A DNA stretch of 64,000 bases from Phaeobacter sp. G2. Lineage in GTDB: Bacteria > Pseudomonadota > Alphaproteobacteria > Rhodobacterales > Rhodobacteraceae. Position 1 is the stretch's first letter, and every line of letters begins with the position of its first letter. Below the pieces are notes generated by a model. That model did not search any database and was not told the origin of the DNA. It saw nothing but the letters and a program-made list of their open reading frames with translations. Positions 1 to 8,937 of the stretch are shown here, one piece after another. The position numbers were made by a program, and so were the translations under genes. The stretch covers positions 2,294,001 to 2,358,000 of the forward strand of contig CP104100.1 of the NCBI GenBank assembly GCA_025163595.1. The letters run 5' to 3'.

Positions 1-467
1 TCAGAGCGGCGGCAATCATAGGTCAGGGTGACAATGGCAGAGACAATCTGACTATCCCCCATGTAGTTGCCAAAGGCGGTTTCCATGCCATGGATGGCAA
101 TCAACACCCCGGCCGGGACGCCGTATTTGCGTTCTAGGGCGGCGTAGAAATCTGCATGGCGCGCCAGGCGTTTGCGGCCCTGGGCCACAATGGTGGCGGA
201 GCCGCGGATCTGCATGAACTTTTCCAGACTATAGCGAAAGCTCTTTTGGTTGCGGTCTGCAGCAATGGTACGACGGGCATATTGCGCCTGCGCCAGGGCC
301 TGCAGCCCGGCTGATTTCACCCCGGCACGGCGTGCGCGTTTGGCAAAATCCGCTTTCCAGGTGTCAAACCCGGCAGAGCTGTTGCCGCAGGGCGCAGCCA
401 TGGCAGGCGATGCAAAACTGGAGACACAAAGGGTCAGGGCGAGGGCGGCAGAGGCGATGAGGCGCAT
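1..467 (-). CDS. Lytic murein transglycosylase, MltB/SLT_2 type (3' part cut by window edge)
   Basis: The reading frame starts with ATG at 467 on the minus strand and runs off the left edge, giving 155 residues. It opens with a hydrophobic signal peptide (MRLIASAALALTL, ending near AMAA), so the product is exported to the periplasm. The region around residues 110-150 reads ALERKYGVPAGVLIAIHGMETAFGNYMGD, which I recognise as the catalytic region of MltB-family lytic transglycosylases; the Glu of HGMETAFG is the expected catalytic acid. These enzymes cleave peptidoglycan between MurNAc and GlcNAc. The C-terminal part, including any peptidoglycan-binding domain, lies outside the window. Confidence 0.85.
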   Translation of the reverse strand, partial: MRLIASAALALTLCVSSFASPAMAAPCGNSSAGFDTWKADFAKRARRAGVKSAGLQALAQAQYARRTIAADRNQKSFRYSLEKFMQIRGSATIVAQGRKRLARHADFYAALERKYGVPAGVLIAIHGMETAFGNYMGDSQIVSAIVTLTYDCRRS

Positions 468-580
468 AATACTGATCCTGAAAACAAGCAAAACAATCGT
501 GATCAGACTCTAGCGGGCTGGCGGGCGGAGTCTAACGGGAAAACTGTGGTCTGCGTCTCATTTCTGACGCGGGCCTTTTA

Positions 581-607
581 GGCAAAGGCAAAGGCAAAGG
601 CAAAGGC
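581..607. repeat. Hexanucleotide tandem repeat (GGCAAA)n
   Basis: Four tandem GGCAAA units sit just past the stop codon of the Hsp70-like gene. The same hexamer forms the last codons of that gene (Ala-Phe-Ala, then stop), so the array looks like slippage expansion of the gene's own 3' end. Confidence 0.7.
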
Positions 608-612
608 ACGGG

Positions 613-1890
613 TTAGGCAAAGGCACTGGCGGCTGATAGCGCCAGCCCATCTGCCACCGCCGTCATGGCATTGCGGTTCTCCACCGTCGCATTGGGGCAG
701 AGCTGACGCAGCCCTGTTTCAAGCGAGGACAGCAGCGAAGAGCCACCCACCATCACCAGCCGGTCAATCCGGGTCGGGGCCACATCTGCGGCCTCTAGGG
801 TCTCAGCGGCGCTCTCTGCGATCTGTGTCATCATTTTGGCCAGGCTTTGCTGCATCAGGTCTGGTGAAAGCGGTGCAGACAGGCCGCGTTCCAGAATGCG
901 CAGGTCAATCCGGGGATCTGCGCCTTTCTCCTCACTGGCCCCGCTTACGCCATTGGTCTGGATCTTGCCGCGTTCCACCGCAAAGGCCAGATCATGCCCC
1001 AGTTCGTCTTCCAGAACGGACACCAGCCGGTTCAACTTTTGGGGTTCTACCGCATATTTTGCCAAATCGCGCGCGGCACGGCGGCTGTCGGCAGCATAGA
1101 GAAAGGGGATCATCTGCCAGGTGGCCAGATCGTTGAACAACCGGTTGGGTGCGGGCAGGGTCTCTTTGCCAAAGGCATTGCGGATCTGGCTGCCGCGTCC
1201 CAACAGCGGCATCACGTGGTCTATGCTGATCTGGCGGTCAAAATCGGTGCCGCCCAGGCGCACCCCATGCGAGCCTAGGATGCGGGTTGCACCGGTGGCG
1301 TCCTGCTCAAACAGGGTGAAATCCGAGGTGCCACCGCCGATATCGACAATCAGCCCCAGCCCCGCCGAGGGCCTTGCAGAGCGCACAGCGGCCTCGGGCT
1401 CATAGAGAAAGCGCACGCCCTCAAAACCCGCTGCCAAATAACAGTCGCGCAGGTCGACTTCGGCCTGGGCATCGCGGGCAGGATCATTGCTGTGAAAATG
1501 CACCGGGCGCCCCGACAGCGCGTGGGTGAATGTCTGGTGCGTTGCGGCCTCAGCGCGGGATTTCACCTCGGCCAGGAAGCGCGCGATGATCTGGATGAAA
1601 TCTGTAACCTCGCCGTTGATCCGCCGTTCTTCGCGCAACAGGGGCGTGCCCAGCAGGCTTTTGAGCGCCCGCATGAACCGGCCCTCGTCGCCATTAATCA
1701 GCGCCCGGGTGGCTGAGCGACCAATGCGCATGGGGCGTTTGGGTTCAAAAAACACCGCCGTGGGCAGGGTGGTTTCACCGGGTTCCATCTCGACCAGCCA
1801 GGGACGGTCGCCAACCGCAATCCCCGCCGCGGAGTTCGAGGTGCCAAAATCGATGCCCAGGGTGTTGGGGCAGGTAGCAGTGGCGGTCAT
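613..1890 (-). CDS. Hsp70 family protein (YegD-like, ATPase domain only)
   Basis: This 425-residue protein has the three nucleotide-binding signatures of the actin/Hsp70 fold: GIDFGTSNS at residues 12-20, IVDIGGGTSD at 181-190 and VMVGGSS near 380. DnaK is about 640 residues long with a C-terminal substrate-binding domain. This protein stops after the ATPase domain, as YegD does, so it is probably a cytosolic Hsp70-like ATPase without the classical peptide-binding module. The start follows an AGGAG-type site on the minus strand. It stands alone, divergent from the small lipoprotein gene. Its client is unknown. Confidence 0.85.
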   Translation of the reverse strand: MTATATCPNTLGIDFGTSNSAAGIAVGDRPWLVEMEPGETTLPTAVFFEPKRPMRIGRSATRALINGDEGRFMRALKSLLGTPLLREERRINGEVTDFIQIIARFLAEVKSRAEAATHQTFTHALSGRPVHFHSNDPARDAQAEVDLRDCYLAAGFEGVRFLYEPEAAVRSARPSAGLGLIVDIGGGTSDFTLFEQDATGATRILGSHGVRLGGTDFDRQISIDHVMPLLGRGSQIRNAFGKETLPAPNRLFNDLATWQMIPFLYAADSRRAARDLAKYAVEPQKLNRLVSVLEDELGHDLAFAVERGKIQTNGVSGASEEKGADPRIDLRILERGLSAPLSPDLMQQSLAKMMTQIAESAAETLEAADVAPTRIDRLVMVGGSSLLSSLETGLRQLCPNATVENRNAMTAVADGLALSAASAFA

Positions 1891-2057
1891 GGTGGGGGCT
1901 CCTTTTGGACGATGGAACGCGCCTATCTATAGGAGCCAACATTTGGCTTCAAGAGGAAGGCGGTGAAATGGATTTAGCGTGGTTGAGGAGGGCGGTTCAA
2001 GCTCTTGTCATAGGGGTGCGATTGGGTAAGGTGCCCCGGAAAAAGGAGAAAAACCCC

Positions 2058-2477
2058 ATGATCACAAAATCTGCGAAACTCTTATGGCCTGTCGCTTGCT
2101 GCGGGTTGCTTGCGGCCTGTGGCGGTGTGCCTGCCAGTAACCAGATTTCGTTCGACGATGATGGCAATGGCCGCTTCAGCGGCAGCGCTGGCGCGGATTG
2201 GACGCCACAAGAAATTAAAACCCAGATTTCTGGTCACGCCTGTGGCAATGGCCCTATTGCGGATTTTCGGGTCTCTGTGTTGCCCTCGGCGCCAGAGTAC
2301 ACGATTTTTTCAGGGCGTTGTGCCTCAGGGGCAGAGGGACTGAGTGCTGCAAGAGGGCCGCAAAACCAGCTTCTCAGCAGGCCGACAGCACAAGCCCTGC
2401 CAGTCTCAACAGCGCCAGTGGTCACAACCGTTGGCAACAGTGCTGGTTGGGATGGATCGACCCCATTTGTGGATTGA
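2058..2477 (+). CDS. Small putative lipoprotein
   Basis: This 139-residue protein starts at ATG 2058, seven bases after a strong AAAGGAGAA site. The N-terminus is a lipoprotein signal: two Lys, a hydrophobic stretch, and LLAAC as lipobox with Cys near residue 19. Membrane anchoring by a lipidated Cys is therefore likely. The mature part begins GGVPASNQISFDDDG, which resembles small lipoproteins common in Rhodobacteraceae, but I cannot name a family. The last third is rich in Ser, Ala, Pro and Thr. A hairpin terminator follows at 2551. Confidence 0.6.
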   Translation: MITKSAKLLWPVACCGLLAACGGVPASNQISFDDDGNGRFSGSAGADWTPQEIKTQISGHACGNGPIADFRVSVLPSAPEYTIFSGRCASGAEGLSAARGPQNQLLSRPTAQALPVSTAPVVTTVGNSAGWDGSTPFVD

Positions 2478-2550
2478 TGCAGCTTAGTCCGCGTCAGGTT
2501 GTGCGTCTTGCGGCCTGTCCGTGCTGGGCGAACCAAAGCGGACACAGAAA

Positions 2551-2577
2551 AAGGGCGCCCAGATGGGGCGCCCTTCC
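2551..2577. terminator. Bidirectional-type hairpin between lipoprotein and glnA
   Basis: GGGCGCCC at 2553-2560 pairs with GGGCGCCC at 2566-2573 around a short loop. Flanking AA and TT extend the stem. It lies between the convergent lipoprotein and glnA genes and could end both transcripts; the T tract is weak. Confidence 0.65.
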
Positions 2578-2600
2578 TTATACCGTCTAACCCATAGGGA

Positions 2601-4007
2601 TTAGCAGCTGTAGTACATGCCATACTCAACAGGGTGTGGCGTGTGCTCATAGGTCTGAACTTCTTCCATTTTTAGAGCGATATAGCCTTCGATCTGATCT
2701 TTGGTGAAGACGTCGCCCTGTGTCAGGAAGTCGTGATCGGCTTCCAGAGCTTCCAGCGCTTCGCGCAGGGAGCCACAGACGGTTGGGATATCGGCCAGCT
2801 CTTCTGCGGGCAGGTCATAGAGGTTTTTGTCCATGGCCTCACCGGGGTCGATCTTGTTCTTGATGCCGTCAAGACCAGCCATCAGCAGAGCTGCAAAGCA
2901 CAGGTAGGGGTTGGCGGCCGGATCAGGGAAACGGGCTTCAACGCGCTTGGCTTTGGGGGATTCAGTCCATGGGATACGCACACAACCGGAGCGGTTACGG
3001 GCGGAGTAGGCACGCAGAACGGGGGCTTCAAAGCCAGGGATCAGACGCTTGTAGCTGTTGGTCGCTGGGTTGGTGAAGGCGTTCAGGGTCTTGGCGTGCT
3101 TGAGGATACCACCGATGAAGTACAGGGCTTCATCCGAGAGATCCGCGTATTTGTCGCCAGCAAAGAGCGGCTTGCCGTCTTTCCAGATCGACATGTTCAC
3201 GTGCATGCCGGTGCCGTTGTCGCCGTAGATCGGCTTGGGCATGAAGGTGGCGGATTTGCCGTAGGCGTGGGCCACGTTGTGGATCACGTATTTGTATTTC
3301 TGCAGCTCGTCGGCCTGTTTGGTCAGGCTGTCAAAGATCAGGCCCAGTTCGTGCTGACAGGAGGCAACCTCGTGGTGGTGCTTGTCCACTTTCATGCCCA
3401 GACGCTTCATGGTCGACAGCATTTCGGAGCGCAGGTCCTGAGACTCGTCGGTGGGGTTCACTGGGAAGTAACCACCTTTAAGGCCGGGGCGGTGGCCCAT
3501 GTTGCCCATTTCGTACTCGGTGTCGGTGTTCCAGGAGGCGTCTGTTGCGTCGACCTCATAGGAAACCTTGTTGATCGAGTTGGAGTAACGCACGTCGTCG
3601 AACAGGAAGAATTCTGCTTCGGGACCCATGTAGGCCACGTCACCAATGCCGGAAGACTTGAGGTAGGCTTCAGCTTTCTGTGCCGTGCCGCGTGGGTCAC
3701 GCTCATAGGCTTCGCCGGTGTCGGGCTCAACGATGGAACAATGGATACAGATGGTTTTTTCGGCGTAGAACGGATCTACATAGGCGGAGGTGGTGTCTGC
3801 CATCAGTTTCATGTCGGAGTTTTCGATCGATTTCCAGCCGGCGATCGAGGAGCCGTCGAACATGAAGCCTTCTTCGAGGAAGTCTTCGTCAACCAGGTCC
3901 ACGTCCACGGTGACGTGCTGCAGCTTGCCGCGCACATCTGTAAAGCGGATGTCGACATAGGCGGCATCTTCGTCTTTGATCATCTGGAGAACTGCGTCTG
4001 TGCTCAT
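2601..4007 (-). CDS. glnA: Glutamine synthetase, type I
   Basis: The 468-residue product matches the full length of bacterial GSI. It makes glutamine from glutamate, ammonia and ATP as a cytosolic dodecamer. Visible motifs are [10 protein letters not shown] near residue 49, the Glu/His-rich active site (GPEAEFF, KGGYFP, HHHEVA), NRSGCVRIP, and the adenylylation loop NLYDLPAEE with Tyr397 in the canonical position. Control by adenylyltransferase is therefore expected. It lies 39 bases downstream of glnB in the same direction, the usual glnBA operon. The start follows an AAGGA site. Confidence 0.98.
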   Translation of the reverse strand: MSTDAVLQMIKDEDAAYVDIRFTDVRGKLQHVTVDVDLVDEDFLEEGFMFDGSSIAGWKSIENSDMKLMADTTSAYVDPFYAEKTICIHCSIVEPDTGEAYERDPRGTAQKAEAYLKSSGIGDVAYMGPEAEFFLFDDVRYSNSINKVSYEVDATDASWNTDTEYEMGNMGHRPGLKGGYFPVNPTDESQDLRSEMLSTMKRLGMKVDKHHHEVASCQHELGLIFDSLTKQADELQKYKYVIHNVAHAYGKSATFMPKPIYGDNGTGMHVNMSIWKDGKPLFAGDKYADLSDEALYFIGGILKHAKTLNAFTNPATNSYKRLIPGFEAPVLRAYSARNRSGCVRIPWTESPKAKRVEARFPDPAANPYLCFAALLMAGLDGIKNKIDPGEAMDKNLYDLPAEELADIPTVCGSLREALEALEADHDFLTQGDVFTKDQIEGYIALKMEEVQTYEHTPHPVEYGMYYSC

Positions 4008-4046
4008 TCCCTTGGTCCTTCTGATTTTAATGTCAGGTAATTCTGT

Positions 4047-4397
<351 letters not shown>

Positions 4398-4515
4398 TCA
4401 CAACCTTGTCGAAACTTCTCAGATCATTTCTTATCAGTGACGACAATGCGCTGTGCTGTCTCAGGGGGAGCGCGCTGGTCGATTTGAAGGCGAATGATTA
4501 AAAGATAGGCTGTCC

Positions 4516-4530
4516 GCACAAAAAATGTGC
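4516..4530. promoter_or_regulatory. Candidate NtrC-type palindrome upstream of glnB
   Basis: GCACA-N5-TGTGC, followed by A, lies about 130 bases before the glnB start in the glnB/nnr intergenic region. It resembles the NtrC consensus TGCACC-N5-GGTGCA in its outer bases. The assignment is by eye only. Confidence 0.35.
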
Positions 4531-4570
4531 AGAAGTGAATCGTCAGATCTTTGGGAGAAGGAGGCCCTGG

Positions 4571-6226
4571 ATGATGGAACTGCTAACTGCGGCCCAGATG
4601 CGCGCCATTGAACATGAGGCCATCGAGTCGGGGGAGGTTACCGGGCTGGACCTGATGGAGCGCGCTGGCGCCGGCGTGGTCGCGGCCATCTTTGAGGAGT
4701 GGCCGGAGCTGGAAAGGGTTGGGCAAGAGGGCGGCCCAGAAGGGGGCGCTGCCCCCGATCCTGCGGATCCCCCCCGAGGTATTTTGGGCAAGATGAAAGC
4801 CCTGGTGCTTTGTGGGCCTGGAAACAATGGTGGCGATGGCTTTGTCGTGGCGCGATTGTTGTTGGCGCGGGGCTGGCAAGTGGATGTTTTCCTTTATGGA
4901 AACCCGATCGATCTGCCGCCGGATGCTGCAGAAAACTATCGCAGATGGGCCGCGCTGGGTGAGGTAAGGACGTGGAATGACCGGGAAATAAGGGATTTAT
5001 ACGAGGGGAATGACAAAAACCGTTTTCTGGTTGTAGACGCTCTTTTTGGGACTGGACTGACGCGGCCTATGCCGGATGATACTGCTGAGATGTGGCGCGG
5101 ATTTATGCCGTCGCCATTTGTCAGCGATGGGCGTGATCCTGGCGGGGATCGTTTTGTGGCGATCGATTTTCCCAGCGGAATGTGCAGTGATAGCGGCAAG
5201 GATTTTGGTGCTTTGCCGACCCACCTCACGGTGACATTTCACGCCGCCAAAATTGGCCATTACATGTCTCAGGACTGTGGCAGCTATGGTGGTTCGGATA
5301 ACTGTGGCAGGCTACGTGTTGTAGATATTGGCATGACAAAGACCGCCGCCAAAGGGCGCGTGACCCTGGTGGAGGCGGGCGGAGTGTTGGGCCAAACGAA
5401 GCGAGGGGGGCACAAATACAACCATGGTCACGCCCTTGTTCTGTCGGGCGGGCATGGCAAAACCGGTGCTGCACGGCTGGCGGCACGAGGTGCGTTGCGG
5501 ATTGGTGCGGGGCTGGTGACACTGGGGTCGCCGCGTTCGGCGATGTTTGAAAATGCAGCCCAGCTGACAGCGATCATGCTGCATCAGATTGATGGCGCAC
5601 ATGGGGTGAGTGAGCTGCTGGAAGACAAGCGGCTCAATGCGGTGTGTCTCGGGCCGGGGTTGGGGCGCGGCATGGATACCCAGGCGGTAGTGATTGCGGC
5701 TTTGAAAGCGAAGCGCGCCACCGTTCTGGATGCCGATGCGCTCACCCGGTTTGAGAGAAACCCACAGGTGTTGTTTGATCTACTGCATGAGCAATGCGTG
5801 CTCACACCGCATGGGGGTGAGTTTGCAAAACTCTTCCCGGATTTGGCGGCAAAACTTGCGCAGAGGCCGCAAACCGGCCCGGCCTATTCGAAGGTGGATG
5901 CCACCCGCGAGGCTGCGGCGCGCGCGGGGTGTGTGGTCTTGTTCAAGGGGGCTGATACGGTGATCGCAGATCCCACGGGGCGCTGTTCGGTGAATTCGGC
6001 GCAGTATGACAGGGCGGCGCCATGGCTGGCGACTGCCGGGGCGGGGGATGTTTTGGCTGGATTTATCACCGGGCTTTTGGCGCGCGGCATGTCGCCAAAG
6101 GCCGCAGCGGAGGCCGGAGCCTGGTTGCACGTGGAATGCGCGCGAGAATTTGGGCCCGGCCTGATCTCTGAAGATTTGCCAGAGCAGCTTCCAGCCGTGT
6201 TGAGGCGGCTGGAACGGGACGGCTAA
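4571..6226 (+). CDS. nnr: Bifunctional NAD(P)H-hydrate epimerase / ADP-dependent dehydratase
   Basis: The 551-residue protein repairs hydrated NAD(P)H. The N-terminal epimerase (YjeF_N) domain shows CGPGNNGGDGFVVARLL from residue 81 and VDALFGTGL. The C-terminal kinase-like dehydratase domain shows GGHGKTGAARLAARGALRIG, GPGLGRG, LDADALTRF, LTPHGGEFAKLFP, KGADTV and GAGDVLAGF. The start at ATG 4571 follows AAGGAGG by seven bases; ATG 4574 is equally possible. Residues about 51-76 (glycine/proline-rich, ending GILGKMK) look foreign to the family and coincide with a repeat element at 4730-4799. The end overlaps the convergent Hint gene by four bases. Confidence 0.93.
   Translation: MMELLTAAQMRAIEHEAIESGEVTGLDLMERAGAGVVAAIFEEWPELERVGQEGGPEGGAAPDPADPPRGILGKMKALVLCGPGNNGGDGFVVARLLLARGWQVDVFLYGNPIDLPPDAAENYRRWAALGEVRTWNDREIRDLYEGNDKNRFLVVDALFGTGLTRPMPDDTAEMWRGFMPSPFVSDGRDPGGDRFVAIDFPSGMCSDSGKDFGALPTHLTVTFHAAKIGHYMSQDCGSYGGSDNCGRLRVVDIGMTKTAAKGRVTLVEAGGVLGQTKRGGHKYNHGHALVLSGGHGKTGAARLAARGALRIGAGLVTLGSPRSAMFENAAQLTAIMLHQIDGAHGVSELLEDKRLNAVCLGPGLGRGMDTQAVVIAALKAKRATVLDADALTRFERNPQVLFDLLHEQCVLTPHGGEFAKLFPDLAAKLAQRPQTGPAYSKVDATREAAARAGCVVLFKGADTVIADPTGRCSVNSAQYDRAAPWLATAGAGDVLAGFITGLLARGMSPKAAAEAGAWLHVECAREFGPGLISEDLPEQLPAVLRRLERDG
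4730..4799 (+). repeat. REP-like element inserted in frame in nnr
   Basis: The segment holds a hairpin, GGGGGC-GCT-GCCCCC at 4742-4756, then a tail CCCCCGAGGTATTTT and GGGCAAGATGAAAG. The hairpin-plus-tail plan recurs at 49177-49224 and, on the minus strand, at 20660-20712, both between genes. Here it is translated as part of Nnr. Confidence 0.6.
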
Positions 6227-6762
6227 CTGAGTGATCCGGTGGACTGTGGTTGGGCGCAGAGGGAGGCCTTGGCGGTGGCCACTTCCAACCCACCAGCATA
6301 GATGACATTGGGGCGGCTAAAGCGCAGAACGGTCAGCGTCATCTCATGGGGGCCGAGGTCACAGATGAACTCCCCATCGACCAGAGAGCCTGCCCGGGCC
6401 AAGGCCTGGGGAGAGCCAAAAATGGCTTTGGCCCGCCAGTCGCGCAGCAATACCTGCTGGTCGGCAGGCAGGATCAGGTCACAGTCCGGGCGGCTATCCC
6501 CAAGCGAGCCGGGGGCGAACCAAATGGCGTTGCTGGTGCAGAGATACTGCTCTACTGCCAAACAGCGTACTAGCCCCAGATCGCGCGAGATGATGTCGTC
6601 GCCGGGCTGAATTGACTCGACCCTGCGGTCACCCTGCCGCGTCAGCAACTGGGTTCCGCGTAGGAAACCGATAGATGAGGTCTGATCAGGGGAGGATTGG
6701 CGTGGGTGCAGGGGCGCAGATTCAATTTTTACCCCCGCAGGCCTTAGGGCTTGCGATGTCAT
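6223..6762 (-). CDS. Hint-domain-containing protein
   Basis: This 179-residue protein matches short Hint (hedgehog/intein) domain proteins that are frequent in roseobacters. The core begins near residue 33 with GFLRGTQLLTRQGDRRVESIQPGDDIISRD, followed by LGLVRCLAVEQY, ILPADQQVLL and FGSPQALARAGSLVDG. The usual catalytic Cys/Ser at the start of the domain is not obvious: Gly-Phe-Leu-Arg stands there, so self-splicing is doubtful. No signal peptide is seen. Its role is unknown. The gene is convergent with nnr, overlapping by four bases. Confidence 0.7.
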   Translation of the reverse strand: MTSQALRPAGVKIESAPLHPRQSSPDQTSSIGFLRGTQLLTRQGDRRVESIQPGDDIISRDLGLVRCLAVEQYLCTSNAIWFAPGSLGDSRPDCDLILPADQQVLLRDWRAKAIFGSPQALARAGSLVDGEFICDLGPHEMTLTVLRFSRPNVIYAGGLEVATAKASLCAQPQSTGSLS

Positions 6763-6978
6763 GATATTGTACTCTTTTTCTGCCTCAGTTTTTTTGAACC
6801 AGGCTAGGCGAGATCAATGAACAGGTCGCGTTCTTTCTCTTTGCTGCGTGCATAATACACGCATTTTTTCCAGATTGTTGCGCTCATGCATTGTTGTGAT
6901 TTTGATGAAAATAGCGCTCGCATCCGGGTGCAACCTTTGCTATCCACCGCGACACGCAACAAGTGATTTGCGAAACGT

Positions 6979-7063
6979 GCGGGTGTGGCGGAATTGGTAG
7001 ACGCACCAGATTTAGGTTCTGGCGCCGCGAGGCGTGGGGGTTCGAGTCCCTTCACCCGCACCA
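6979..7063 (+). tRNA. tRNA-Leu (anticodon UAG)
   Basis: The 7-bp acceptor stem GCGGGTG (6979-6985) pairs with CACCCGC (7053-7059), followed by discriminator A and an encoded CCA. The D loop has AATTGGTAGA, the anticodon loop is TTTAGGT with TAG at 7013-7015, there is a long variable arm as expected for tRNA-Leu, and the T arm contains GGTTCGAGTCC. The 3' side abuts integrase remnants, so it is the probable integration target. Confidence 0.97.
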
Positions 7064-7158
7064 CTTTGATTTTAATGTAAAAAATGGGTTTTGCGAGGTG
7101 AGCTGAGAAGTATGCCCTCTGCGAGTTTCCCAGTTTGTTTCCCGTTTTCTTGTTCTGT

Positions 7159-7587
7159 TCATGTTCTGGTCCTACGCGCCTGTGCCGATTGTGAAAGGCG
7201 CTTCTGGTTTGCTTGATTCCGGTACTTCTTGACCATCTCAAGCGTCTTGTGCCCGGTCACTGCCTGGATCTCGCTATCGCTCGCCCCGGCATCAGCGAGA
7301 TGCACCGCAGCGGTGTAGCGCCAGCCATGAATAACGTAGGCCTGAGCGCCGATTCTTTCGCGTACTGACATGACCCGCTGTTGGATTGTTCTCTTGGCTA
7401 CGCCTTTATGAAGCGATTGGGCTATTATAAAGCGCCCCTTCCGTGGCAGGTTATCTAGATACCGTCTCAAGAAACTAGGGCAGGCAACCCAAAGTCTGGT
7501 AGCCGTCTTCTCCTGAACTACGGAAATGAATTCACCGTCGTAGTGTTCCCATTGCATCGCAATCAGATCTCCAATCCGTTGACTTCC
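7159..7587 (-). pseudogene. Tyrosine integrase, C-terminal catalytic half
   Basis: The frame on the minus strand can be read from about 7587 and ends at 7159. It begins at QRIGDLIAMQWEHYDG, which carries the first catalytic Arg. It continues through IHGWRYTAAVHLADAG (the H-x-x-R box), TGHKTLEMV and KYRNQANQKR (the nucleophilic Tyr). The core-binding N-terminus is missing, and a stop codon lies just upstream at 7588-7590. It points toward the adjacent tRNA-Leu, the standard arrangement for a tRNA-targeted integrase. Its natural N-terminal partner appears to be the fragment at 8931-9407, now on the opposite strand. Confidence 0.85.
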
Positions 7588-7846
7588 TTAGGTTCTTCGG
7601 ACAAGAAGGGATGAATTTTCATGTATACGACATGCGCGATTTGTCTTCGACCAACGAAGACATTAACTAACGGATTTTCCCCATAAACCATACCTAGTCA
7701 GCTAAATGTGGACCTTGGAGCACAGGCTCGAAGTCCGCTTTAACCGATCTGAGGCAACGCCCTAGCACTTGCAGCTAACGGCAGCTCTCCGCCACTTCCA
7801 ACTGGCGGGACCACTACGCCCCGCCAGCCAATGTCCCCCATCAGAT

Positions 7847-8004
7847 CTAGCCGATACGCGGTTCAAAGTTGGATATGATCAGCTCGGCCGCATCCGTCGC
7901 ACCACCAGCAGCGACGGTATATTTCAGGCGGACCTCTTCAAACTCAAACCCGGCGAACAGCTCGCGGATCTCGGGGCAGGGGGCATCGACAGAAAGCAGG
8001 AGCC
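7847..8004 (-). pseudogene. C-terminal fragment of D12-class DNA adenine methyltransferase
   Basis: A minus-strand frame ending at TAG 7847-7849 encodes about 50 residues: LLSVDAPCPEIRELFAGF, then EFEEVRLKYTVAAGGATDAAE and LIISNFEP. The FLLSxxD...EIRELFAGF and ELIISN patterns are the C-terminal signature of phage-type D12 N6-adenine methyltransferases. The fragment begins where the next, plus-strand gene starts, so its upstream part has been removed. The matching central part of such an enzyme lies at 14140-14512. Confidence 0.6.
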
Positions 8005-8007
8005 ACC

Positions 8008-8659
8008 ATGAAACAGTTGAAAGTGCTTATCGGCTGCGAAACCAGCGGCGCGGTGCGTCGGGCGTTTCTCGATCGCGGCCATGACGCCTGGTCCTGTGAT
8101 CTGTTGCCCGCGCAAGATCGCAGCAACCGACACATGCAATGCGATGTGCGCGAAGTGCTGGGTCTGGGCTGGGATCTGCTGGCCGTAATGCACCCGCCTT
8201 GCACCCGGCTTTGCAACAGCGGCGTGCGCTGGCTGCACCAGCCCCCAAAGGGACGCAGCCTGGCAGAGATGTGGGCTGACCTCAATGCAGGCGCCGCGCT
8301 GTTTTCAGCCTGCTGGAATGCGCCGATCGCGCGCGTCGCGGTGGAAAACCCGGTGATGCACAAACACGCAAAACAGCGGATCGAGAACTTTCAGCCCGCC
8401 GCCCAGCATGTGCAGCCCTGGTGGTTTGGGGAGCCTGCTTTCAAATCCACAGGGCTTTACCTGCGCGGGTTGCCCAAGCTCACCCCCCACCAACAAGCTG
8501 ACACCGCCTGAGAAAGGCACAGAGACCCACAAACGCTGGTCCGCCATCCACCGCGCCCCACCGGGCGAACTGCGCTGGCAGATCCGTAGCAAGACATTCC
8601 CAGGCATTGCCAATGCCATGGCAGATCAGTGGGGCAACTATGCGGCAGAGCAATCATAA
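8008..8659 (+). pseudogene. Phage DNA (cytosine) methyltransferase-like gene with one frameshift
   Basis: The first frame (ATG 8008) encodes VLIGCETSGAVRRAFLDRGHDAWSCDLLP, then VMHPPCTRLCNSGVRWL with a PPC motif like that of C5-methyltransferases, then VAVENPVMHKHA and QPWWFGEPAFKSTGL. It stops at 8509-8511. Frame +1 continues the same protein (LTPPEKGTETHKRW, IRSKTFPGIANAMADQWG) to 8659. Both frames join at a run of six C at 8483-8488; removing one C restores a single 216-residue reading frame. This is either a pseudogene or a base-calling error. Phage homologues of this small protein are common in alphaproteobacterial prophages. Confidence 0.7.
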
Positions 8660-8730
8660 ACAGATTAGCTCAAGTGTGGCGCGCAGCGCCTTGAGTGAAC
8701 CTCACCCAAACCCATCAGATGGAGAACCGC

Positions 8731-8937
8731 ATGGGACAAGTTGAAAGGATTGCGGTTACGGAGAAAACAGCCGCTAAGATGATGGACATGGCCCCAACAG
8801 AATTCAGGCGCCTCGTGCGGTGGGGCTCGCTACCATTGCCTGTCAAGATTACCGGTAAGCTTGAACGTTGGCGGGTGTCAGACCTTGAAAGCGTACTAAA
8901 TGGTAGTGCAATGAACGAGGACGAATTCTCATGGTGA
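8731..8937 (+). CDS. Excisionase / AlpA-like DNA-binding protein
   Basis: This 68-residue protein (start ATG 8731 after GGAGAA) reads TEKTAAKMMDMAPTEFRRLVRWGSLP then ERWRVSDLESVL. That is the helix-turn-helix plus wing plan of MerR/AlpA-like excisionases, which bind DNA beside attachment sites. It overlaps the integrase N-terminal fragment by seven bases (ATGGTGA), the usual xis-int arrangement. With int broken, its function is probably lost. Confidence 0.65.
   Translation: MGQVERIAVTEKTAAKMMDMAPTEFRRLVRWGSLPLPVKITGKLERWRVSDLESVLNGSAMNEDEFSW

Noticed and set aside
2733..4040. 435-codon plus-strand frame opposite glnA
   Set aside because: It is the antisense shadow of a highly conserved gene; the sequence is repetitive in Val/Gly/Phe/His without a fold.
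7041..7063. tRNA 3' end as attL with an attR near ssb
   Set aside because: I looked for a copy of TTCGAGTCCCTTCACCCGCA around 14700-15100 and found none.
6804..7241. Minus-strand open frame spanning the tRNA-Leu
   Set aside because: It crosses the tRNA gene and has no family-like sequence; the tRNA fully explains the region.
7769..8011. Plus-strand open frame of 80 codons ending ATGA into the methyltransferase-like gene
   Set aside because: The overlap is suggestive, but the minus strand of the same stretch encodes a recognisable D12 methyltransferase C-terminus, and the plus product resembles nothing.
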